From Anthopleura xanthogrammica (taxonomy: Eukaryota > Cnidaria > Anthozoa > Actiniaria > Actiniidae), in contig OZ025210.1 of NCBI GenBank assembly GCA_964019055.1, positions 5,512,047 to 5,576,046 of the forward strand: 64,000 nt of DNA, read 5' to 3'. The position numbers were made by a program, and so were the translations under genes. The notes beneath the pieces were generated by a model. It was not told where the DNA came from, did not search any database, and saw only the letters and a program-made list of their open reading frames with translations. Of this stretch, positions 21,541-32,700 are shown one piece after another. How positions within the stretch are numbered: position 1 is the first letter of the stretch; each line of letters starts with the position of its first letter.

Positions 21541-22110
21541 TTGAATTGAATTGAATTGAATTGAATTGAATTGAATTGAATTGAATTGAATTGAATTGAA
21601 TTGAATTGAATTGAATTGAATTGAATTGAATTGAATTGAATTGAATTGAATTGAATTGAATTGAATTGAATTGAATTGAATTGAATTGAATTGAATTGAA
21701 TTGAATTGAATTGAATTGAATTGAATTGAATTGAATTGAATTGAATTGAATTGAATTGAATTGAATTGAATTGAATTGAATTGAATTGAATTGAATTGAA
21801 TTGAATTGAATTGAATTGAATTGAATTGAATTGAATTGAATTGAATTGAATTGAATTGAATTGAATTGAATTGAATTGAATTGAATTGAATTGAATTGAA
21901 TTGAATTGAATTGAATTGAATTGAATTGAATTGAATTGAATTGAATTGAATTGAATTGAATTGAATTGAATTGAATTGAATTGAATTGAATTGAATTGAA
22001 TTGAATTGAATTGAATTGAATTGAATTGAATTGAATTGAATTGAATTGAATTGAATTGAATTGAATTGAATTGAATTGAATTGAATTGAATTGAATTGAA
22101 TTGAATTGAA
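21541..22110. repeat. (TTGAA)n pentanucleotide array, ~114 units
   Basis: 570 bp of perfect TTGAA repeats with no interruption, starting at the 3' end of the LINE. The period of five gives an open frame on the minus strand (FNSIQ repeated) that is not a gene. Confidence 0.98.
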
Positions 22111-22114
22111 TAAT

Positions 22115-22151
<37 letters not shown>

Positions 22152-22615
22152 GTGATAATAATAATAATAATGGTGATAATAATGAAAATAGTAAAAAAGA
22201 CACGAAAATATTAACAGTGATTTTGAAGAATAATAAAGATACTAATGATTTGTAGAATCTAAAAAAAGGGATTAATACTAAAAAATATCTTTTTACATGT
22301 AATATTAAAATATAATTTATAATGGTGATAATAATAATAATAATGGTGATAATAATATTGATGATGATAATAATAATAATAATAATAATAATGGTGATAA
22401 TAATAATAATAATGGTGATAATAATATTGATGATGATAATAATAATAATAATAATGATAATGGTGATAATATTGATGGTGATAATAATATTGATGATGAT
22501 AATAATAATAATAATAATGATGATGATGACGATAATAATGATAATAATATTGTTGATGATAATAATAATAATATTGATGATAATAATGATAATAATATTG
22601 ATAATGATGATGGTT
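22111..22615. repeat. (AAT/GAT)n compound microsatellite, right flank of LINE
   Basis: AAT units mixed with GGTGAT and ATTGATGATGAT blocks. Bases 22321-22378 nearly duplicate 22390-22445. The same block types occur at 20641-20710. Confidence 0.9.
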
Positions 22616-23891
22616 TATTTAAATATAAAATTACACCAAAGGTGAAATTCTTACATAAAATGCCGGGCTAAATAAAATCACTAAAAAACTTTTGAATAAA
22701 ATTGGCAAAAATAAGAAAAGATAAGCAAAATTCTCAGTATTGAGTGTTTGATGCTAAATGGCCTTTTGGTTGCTAAGAGTGGCGGGAAATAGTCACGTGA
22801 CCAATACGCCTTTCGAGGAATTATGGGTATCCTGTAGTGTCGCTCCGGCCTTCATGCCGAGTCTTTTCTAAATTTCCAGAACTTTCTTTCAGACTTCAGC
22901 TGCATTCTCTATCTTAAATAGCACAAAAAACATCACCTTTTTCTGTACTTTTTGCTTTTAGATAGGTTTAAGAACTTTTTCCGATGCTATTTTTTCTTTT
23001 CTACTGTTGTTTTTATGAATTGAAGCGAACAGCAGACCCGTCTTTCGTTTTTTGTCGAACTAAACCAAACAATAGCACAGAGGGTGAAGTTTTAAACATC
23101 AAAATATCCTTAGGGTGGTCAATTCAAAAAGAATAAAAAATGTTAAACATTCATGCGATATTGAAGAGCCACGGCCGAGTCATTCGAAACAAAACCCGTT
23201 CGGAAATTATTGATGTCAAAAGAACGATTAGAACAGCTCTGGAGTTACAGAATATATTTTAGTTTTGCCTGATAAAGTTACTATCTCTTAGTTATTTTGA
23301 ATGATACTGAGCTGTTGACCTTTGATTCTTTCAAGGAATAAAACACACATTTCAGGATTTATCTCTGGCAGAGAACAATAAATTCAGAGCATTCTTGCAA
23401 TAATTTTTTATCTTGGCAAACAGAACCTGTCTAGATGTAAAGTTCACAGTCAACAAACTCGGCCCTGATATTCCTCATTATCACAAAGTATTTTTATCAG
23501 TCGAGCTAGAGAAGAGTGGACGAGACATCGGATAATATCATCTAACCTTTTCGCTGTTACTAATATAAAAAAAAAGCCAATTGAATGCCAATATATTCTC
23601 ACGTGGGGCACGCATGGTCACACAAGCATGAAGTATGCGGATTACGCGTGACGGGTTTCGATTCCTTTATTAGTCTCTGTGGTACGCTCCCTAGTTTAAC
23701 TGTTATGATGAGTTAGCCATAACTGTGTAACCCAATGGATCTGCTGGGCGGCCGTTCCATTTCTGGTTCAGATTTTAGGGGATTTTAGTATCTTTGTAAG
23801 GCGTAGAGACTGGCTAGTGAACAGAAACAACCCAGCTACACCCTGTAAAGGAAGAAACAAGCTCGTCTTCAACACGCGTGCTTCAAACAGA
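22616..23891. other. Upstream region of ZP gene A
   Basis: No gene recognised. GGCGGGAAATAGTCACGTGA at 22781-22800 combines an E2F-like site with a CACGTG E-box and recurs in the first intron of gene A. The likely 5' untranslated region directly precedes the ATG at 23892; an in-frame upstream stretch from 23817 has no ATG. Confidence 0.45.
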
Positions 23892-26800
23892 ATGACATGT
23901 GGACAGCTCTTTCTACTTTTTGCGTCTGTTCTCTGGGTCAACACTGCAGCCGTGCAAGGTACAGTAAACTCAAATAATTTAAGTCAAACTTTTCTTTTAT
24001 TTGTCTTTGATAACCGCGCAATACTACACGAATTCGCAAGAATTCTACGGGTTATCTTATCATAAAATATTTTTGTAAAGGTTCCTAATTTAGTACAAAC
24101 TTTCTTCAAGGTCTTTACTTTAATAGCCTTCTAATTTTAGTGAAATATTTTCCAATTATTTCCTCATCTGATTTTTAATCTTACCGTAGCTCCCAGGCAG
24201 GAGCCTTTTTATCTTTGTTTACAAATAATATCAAAAAAATATGTAATTTGATTAATAGAACGAACGATGTGTAACCAAAGACAGGTCTAAGTTTCCATAT
24301 TTGATTCCCGTAGCTCAGTTCATTTTCGTTACACTGTAATTCTACACGAAATTCCTTCACTCACTCACTCGCACACTCAAGAAGCTTGGTTATCAAAATA
24401 TTCGTCGAGTCGTCTTGCGTTGGAATTTCTAACTTCGGCGTTCTTTCTCTATCCATTCTTATTCACGCTATTTTTTCGAGCTACTAAAGTTGCAAACTCG
24501 TGGGAATTTTGAGAATAACTGTAGGAACTGTAACTGGGAGTGCGAAGTTATCAATGATTCCTTCCGAATCAGTAAAAAAAAACCGCTTTAGCAATAATGA
24601 GTTTAATATCCAAAACAAGTTATTACACACAAAATGTTCCTTTTTCTGCTTGAGATATTTTCATTGTTCAAATAGAAATTCATATGGATAGTTACGAGAA
24701 AGAAAATAGAGAAAAAGACGACGTTTTCTGTCAATTTTTAAAATTTTGTCATTTGAAATATTAAAAAGAAAAGCGGCTTCAATGATTATATTTTTGAGGT
24801 TTCCTGCTACACCTGTATTCAAGATATTTCAGCTCAAAACACTCCAGAAAGAATCTTCTAGACGTAACTATTAATCATGACATAATTGTTTATGTCTGCA
24901 GTGCGTTTTAAAGTATTTCAGCTTAATCAAAAACACGCAGTAAGACATGCAAACCCATGAGGTTGACCTAGGCTGGTCTTCATGCCCCTCCATCTGTTTC
25001 TCCTCCCTATTTACAAGCCACACGAGAAGCCCATCTTACTTAATAATTATCATGAAGACCATAGCCTGAATTACTTCCTAATTTTTTTTCTTTACTACCG
25101 TCAAATGAGAGCGTGTAGTCTGACCTACATCTTGGCCTTCTAGGTTAACCCACAAATTCCTGACTAGCTCTGGGCGTTTCTCTACACATTTCTCGATATT
25201 GGGTTTACAAGATGTTTCATGTTCTTGCGCCTTTCTTCTGCTCATATTTTTCTCTCTCCTCATCACACGGACTTAAAATATTAACAGGATTATAAAAGCC
25301 AGTCACATATTATGCTCTGCGTCACAACTGAAAAACCCACACGAGCTTGAATGACTGACCAAAGGGTCAACAATAAGTGTTTTTAGGCATAATCGTGAAT
25401 GAGCCTGAAATAATTAAATTCTCGTCCGTCTGACGGCACCAAAGCCTGATTACTACATTGAATTGTCATATCACAGCCCATCATAACAACAAGGAGGAGA
25501 ACGGGAATCACAAAAACACTATGTACATCTTGTACAGTTTTGGTTTTGATTGACGTTTTTTAAAATCAAAAATCAATCCACAAATGAAGATATTCACTAG
25601 TTTTAACTCAAAATACTTTTGGTTTTGAAGCGATCTTGAACTTGGACACATTAATTAGGTCATTCATAGATCAATAGATCTCATTGAACAAGACAAGTCG
25701 AAAGATTCCCATTCAAACTATGACAAACACCTATTTAGTATCAACATGTAGTTTACAATATGTTGTTCGTCACTCGTGCCAATTGTTTTGTCAGTGTTTC
25801 AAAAAGTTGAGAGTTAAAACCCCGGTAAATTGGTTGACGAAATAGTGGAGGAAATCAGTCTTAGCCTAACTTCCCTCTTAGGAAGTTAATCCCAGATTTA
25901 AACTAATAGATTATGTTAGGCTACGATCCACTTTGGGAATCAAGAGTGGCATAGCGGTAGTTCACCCGCCTCTCACCTCTAGTGTCTCGGGTTCCACTTC
26001 CCAGACTCGGCATCACATGTGAGTAGAGTTTGTTAGGTCTCTTTTGATTCGACGTTTTTCCCCAGGTTCTCCGGTTTTACCTCCCTCCGAAAAACCTAAC
26101 ACGCTAAATTCCAATTTTATCTGTGAGTTATCACGGGTTGTTTCAGGGTACCCAAATGACGCCGGGATGGACTATGCATGTGTTGACACACCCATCTAGG
26201 CCATTGTCTAGAGGGACAGAAGCATATTAAAAAATAACAAGGATATTGTACCCTAGATTATTGCAGTTTCCCATTTCAGACCACGTGTTATTCCCTAGAG
26301 TATCATTTCTTTGTTTAACGGTTGTGCATGAGAAGACACATGAATATGGATACAACTCAAACAAAGAATCTTATTCTCAAGAGAATGACATGTGGTCTGA
26401 AATGGGAAAATATTACGCCCAAGGTTAAAAGCTCTATTCCAAGCGTACATACAACAGAATACTCAATTGAAATTATACTTTCTATTGTTTTGTCGTTTTG
26501 TCTGTGATATTGTTCAATATCCTTGTAGTTGAGGTTAAAAATAAGCGATAGACTTCAATACACTTGTTAACATAGCTGATTAATGAGGAAAAAATCCTTC
26601 AACATGTGGTCAAAACCATTTGCGTCGATTTCTTAGATTGAGAACAAAAACTTAGATACATAATGTAGTTATACATTTTTAAATAGAAAAAAATAAATGT
26701 CAATAACTCGCACGCACAGTTTTATCATTTTCTCTGTTTTTCGTATGCAAGTATTTTAGTTTTTCGTCGATGTTTTTTTAGGTTTGTGTATTTTTTTCTT

Positions 26801-29651
26801 GTATATTAGAATAGCACAGTGAGAATCTTTCATTTGATAAAAGTATCGCTCGCCACAGCGGAGTATGGTCACTGTGATCATGAGTCTGCGGCGAACTCGC
26901 GCGCAAACCACACATTATTCTATAGCTATTTATTATTTATATCCCTTGATGTTTTAATGCACTTTTATATCCATTGATTACTTGGCTTGTTTTGAGAACT
27001 GAGAGATCGAGACCGCAAACGAATCAATTAAACAAAACTGGCAACGACACCTCTCAATTTGGTCGTAATTTTAGTCGCCCGGATTCCAATCCACATCGGT
27101 GCCATTTTCTTGAGTATCATTTTGTTCTTCAAAAAGAAAGATACACATAGATGTCGCTCTCAAATCTATGGAAATATTAGTCTTGATTGAATGCTATTAT
27201 TTATTTATTTTTTATCTTTCTTTTTTTCCTGATTTTTCTTTTTTGGTCATTTTCAATTTTCTACCGTCTGTATATTATTTATTTTTGTTAGTTTGTTTTT
27301 TGTTTGTTTTTATTTATTTATTTATCTAGCACTTGTTTTACTGTATACACCAAATCGAAAAACGGCGACCAATTTGAATAACTATTGTTCTGGACCGACT
27401 AGCCTCGTGTTCACGTGGAAAGATAAAAGGGTTTTTACATGTATGTGTTTTTACGCCATATTTCGATTCGGTGTATGCGAAGTCTCATCCCTTTAATTAA
27501 TCACGTACTGTTGTTGTTTTTTTAATCGAAAGCCAGACCTTCGATCTTACAGACATGTTCTCTAGAACATATGCCTTCTTATATCTGTCATCAATTGAGG
27601 GCGTTACATATCGTTAATACCTTAAGCGCAAATCCCTTCCATATTATAAGACCGACAGCTGGTGCTAAGTTTTTCAACCTTAAATTTCAATTTCATTTGC
27701 CTTAAGCCGCTGGATGTTGGAAATGTGAAGAGTTCAACATCATTTGAAAGAAGTAGGAAATCCATTAAGGGAATCAGGCCCAGATGTAATGTTGTGTTAT
27801 GAACTGATGTCAGTTACACCCTTTACTAAGTCATGTTTAGGGATGACAAGGTCAAAACTGAGGATTTGATGTTAAGAAACAGACATGACCATAACACGAA
27901 ACTGCTGGTCACGTGACTGAGTATTTCCCGCCACAGTGTTGGATGAAAAATGAGCGATCTTATTCGACCATCTTGGTATAGAGGACACTAGAGAAAAACG
28001 TTTGCGCATGCGTGCCTTTCAGCACGCTTTCTAAGAATTTTCAAGAGTTTTAGTGAGAAAATAAATGCTTGTTTTCTCCGAGTATACAAAAAAGTTCGTG
28101 GGTATACTTTTGTGAGACCAAGATACTGTATTAATAAAGGCAATATGAAAGAATTAGCCTTAAGTTTCAAGAACTGATCTTAAGTTTTGGCATTTTGTAA
28201 AGACTATTCTTCAGGCAAGTGTGAAAGTCAAATTTGCATATTTCTACAATAGCACGAAGACGCTTTTGACTAATTTGCATGCGGACTTAGAGCATGCGCA
28301 GACGTTTTTCACGCGTGTCGGTATAGAGCGTTTTCACTCACGCGACAAGGCGGCCATATTGGCGTACTAAACAATAGAACAGTTTTTGCATAAAAATAGA
28401 GTTCAATTCCCGGAGGATAGAAAACTTATTGTTTGGGTACACCAATATGGCCGCTCTGACGTCACGTGAAAACGGTCTATACTTTTGAATTCATAGTCTT
28501 ATGGTAATTTTTATTCTCTGACGGCCAAGCGTTAGTGTATGACGTCATTAGAAGTTTTGGCGGGAAATAACCACGTGACCTGCACTATGCAGAAATTCTA
28601 CCTACCCTCTGTTCTTTGTAATTAGCGTCACATTTCTCATACTCCTTCTGGATTCATTTGGTATATGTGTTGCAAAATATCCCGATCAAGGATTATCAGT
28701 TGTCATCCAATATGGCGGTGGAGGTCGGATCACATGACAGCCGCGCTTTGCATTATTGGCGGGAAAACTGGTCACATATCAAAATTCCATTCTATTGTTT
28801 TCCAATAATACTCAAGTTTCGAGTTTTCTCCATTTTGTATGAATATTTATGCATTCCAGTGAAGGTCTGTGGAATTTCAAAGTGTTTGTATTGCCGTAGT
28901 TGTGCATTCTTTACTTTACCGTTAGTATTTGTCAATATTTTGACACTGAAATGATGCTATCCCTGAATAAATAAATCTGTAGTCAATGAACACAGAGGTA
29001 TTTCATGAATTCAAAAGGTATATTCTTTTATTTCTCTTCCTCAGATCTGATATGTGTCCCGGGAAACAACGCCATAACCGCCACTGCTCGCTTTACGAAC
29101 ATTACCTTCGATGAAATAATCCAGCCAAACTACCCAGACGGACACGACGCTATGAAATGTGTATGGACTTTAACAGCGGAGCAACCTACACAGAGAATCA
29201 AAATTGCTATTAAGACGCTATCGTTAAATGATGTACGAGATCGGTTGTACATTTATGATGGAGATAACATGAATGATAACTCGCGTGTTGGATTTTACGG
29301 TCCGTGTGCTAAAGGGACCTTGATTATATACTCAACGGGACGGTCATTGACAATCGTACTGGTATCCAATAGCAACGCTGGGAGAGGAAAACTTAGGATA
29401 TTGTTCAAGGCTTTACCTCAAGGTAATTGTACCCTAATCACGTGACTTACACTGAAGTGGCTTTTCTGTTTTCGTGCATTGTGATTGGATGGCGTAAAAG
29501 TTTGCGCAATTTAATTGGTTCATTGTAGAAGCCATTTAAACATCACGCAACCAGATGGGGTAAACGTTTAAACGTGTTACTGATTGATTGTACCTTCATC
29601 TCTCCTCAGACTGGATCACATGTGAAGCTAAAGACCCTCTATCAGGTGATG

Positions 29652-29704
<53 letters not shown>

Positions 29705-32700
29705 GGTGATGATGATGAGGACGATGATGATGATGCATGATGATAATGATGGTGGTGGTTGTGATGCATGGTGATGATGATGAGGATGATGATGATGATG
29801 ATGCATGATGATAATGATGGTGGTGGTTGTGATGCATGGTGATGATGATGATCTTTTACTACCGACGTTCTTAATATATCCATCATGGCTACCTTGGAAT
29901 GCTTTGGTTGATTATTCCAAATTAATATAGGATCCTGAGGGTAGAGAAAGACATAATACTAAAGCGAATGGCATGCGCACCAAAATCGAAAACCATTGCA
30001 TCCTAAGTAGAAAAAAGTTCACATCTCTTATACTGTCATACTTCTCTCCCAACTATATCCTCGTGTATTTGAGTATGTACATGGCTAGAAAGTAACCGTC
30101 TCATAATTGTTTTACTTCCACAGATTCTTGTACCTTCGACACTCCGATGGGAAAGCGCTCCGGTCACGTAACTAGCCCTGGGTTTCCCGGCAATTTCTCT
30201 ACTGAGAAAAACTGCCTCTGGAAATTCGATGTACCGAGCAATAGCCGCAAGCAAATCACCTTTGAGTGGATGGGAATCCATAAAGAGAAGGGACGGCGTT
30301 GCGAATTTGAAAATATAATTAAACTAAGCAATGGTAGCAAAAGTGAGGATTACTGTGGCTGTGAAGAACTACCGTCCATGGATTCCACTAGCGCGCTCTG
30401 GCTGAAGCTGGTAGCTGCTCCAAATAAATACTGGTCTGGGTTCTTGCTAACCTATCGGACAGTTTGTAAGTATCTGGTAGACGTAGTATTAAACAGTCAG
30501 TCAGTCAGTCAGTCAGTCAGTCAGTCAGTCAGTCAGTCAAATTACAATTGTAACTTCGGCCTATCTTTCCATACTTCAGCATTAGACGATTGTCCCATTG
30601 GACAGACAAGTTGTTTAGGAAGTCATGATACGCATGGCTTCAATAAGATGGGTCAGTTATGTTCAGACATTGGTAAGTATCCTTTCCTAACTTTAATCTT
30701 TTCTGTCTACGTTGGTATCCTCGTGGGAAAGGAAGTTCCTGTTGCAACCTTCAAACCATCAAATTTTATCGATCCCTGACACAACCTCTAATGCTGATAA
30801 AAAATCAGGACATGGAGATCCCAAAGAAAAACCCTTGAAACAAGACCCGCTATTAAACTCTACTCACCTGTAAGGCGGGCTCTATAAATGAAACCCGATA
30901 CCCCAGAGGTGAGAGGCGAGTGCACTACCACTACACCACACTATCCTGTCCACACTGCCTAATCTCGCTCTTTCTCCGCGGTCTCTCCTCGTCGTGCATG
31001 TCCCTGTGACCCTCAAAATAATTACATGGAATGTTTATCTGTATAGATATCGTACCGACAACACCTCGTCCTACTACGATCAGCACAGCACCTCCAACAA
31101 CGACTGAACCTCCAACAAAAAAGGTGGTCGACAATCCACTGGGACAGAGCAAAGAAGGAAACACAACGGAACCAAGTACGAGGAGTAATATACAGGGGTT
31201 CCAAGCACCGAATAATGGGAACGGAGGATCAGAAGATGGAAGTAAGTAACGGTGTTTTTTTCCGATTTAAACTGAAGAAATAAAAAACGCGCGCGCAGGT
31301 CGGAGTACTTCTCAACACTTCTCGAGTGTTTTGACAATCCCCAAGTGCTTCATAACTGCACGTAGCACAGCAAGCAAGATTTTTTTATAGAATACAAATT
31401 ATAATAGCCGTTGTTTTGGACACGAAAAACAAAAAAGAAAGTGCGTGTGTGTGCTGTGTGCTCTCATAATGCACGCGCAATTAAACAATAAGGAAGGGAG
31501 ATTTATGGCAATTGTTTTATAATGGAGAAATAGAAAACGGTCAAAAATAGGACGTAAGTAGCTGTGATCTTTATACTGCGCACAAGGTAACAGTCAGTTG
31601 GTCAGACTGACGTGGAAAGGAGCGGTACTCGTGGTATTTGTTTGGTTAACTCGGGAGGCGTCAATCAACTTAATCTACGAAAAAAACGCATTTACATTTC
31701 TTTTTTGTAAATACTAGTGTTCTAGATTTAGAAAAGTGCTTCCTCTCTGTCATCTTGACTCTAAGGAATCCCATCATTCCTTTACCTGACCTTACCTTCC
31801 CATCCCCTCCCTCCTCGAAATCCCTGCGAGTGTTAATGGACCGGCTTTTGGCATTTCAGAGTTCGGCGTCCAGTGCAATAAAGACTACATGTTAGTCACC
31901 ATCGACCTCGCGCGTTTCGAAGCCAAGGATGCCCTGGTCCCTAGCTCACTGCGACTTGAAGACTCGTCGTGCAAACCCGACTTCATCAACGAGACACTTG
32001 CCGTGTTTAAGGCACCACTAGATGGTTGTGGCACGTACCATAACTCGTCCAAGGAACATATCTTTTACTGGAATACAATCCACGGTCACACGGAAGAGAC
32101 GGGCCATCGATTGATTACACGAAGGTACGACGTTCGATTGGGGTTCGATTGTCAATACGCCAAGAGAAGAATGCTATCTGTGGTTAGTTTTTCTCCGAGG
32201 AAAAAAGTTTTCTACTCGGCTGCAGGTAAATAGAAATAATACTGAAAGGATTTATGGGGATCGAATTAATGAAAGGCAGATACTAACTAAAACAGGATTG
32301 CTGCACGGCACGGTGCGGCACGCCATGCGTCGTGATATAGGCTAGATGCACAGTCAAAACAGGATTACGGCACGGCACGGCACGTCAGGCGTTGCACTCG
32401 TGATAGGCTACATGCACGGTCAAAACTGGATTGCGGCACGGCACGGTATGACGCGTTGATACGTGATCGTGTGAGTATATAAGTACAAAATGCCGCAGCA
32501 TTTCAGCTGTGGTTTTCCATTTCTAACATACAATTCAACCAATCACAGTCGGTATGGCAACAATGCTATGAATGATAATTTGCCACAGTTTTCCCACTCA
32601 TACGAAATGTACTCTAAGGATGCCACGAGCGCTTCAGAATGAGGGTCACGGGGGTTAAATATAGGTTCCTAAAGCGCCGTGTAATCAAGCTATAATTCTA

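Noticed and set aside
21532..22203. 223-aa minus-strand frame of repeated FNSIQ
   Set aside because: Product of the pentanucleotide array, open in this frame by composition only.
24500..27496. Several 60-67 aa frames in gene A intron 1
   Set aside because: They overlap MITEs or AT-rich intron and do not fit the phase of the flanking exons.
29574..29886. Met/His/Ser-rich frames around 29600-29886
   Set aside because: Translation of the (GAT)n repeat within a gene A intron.
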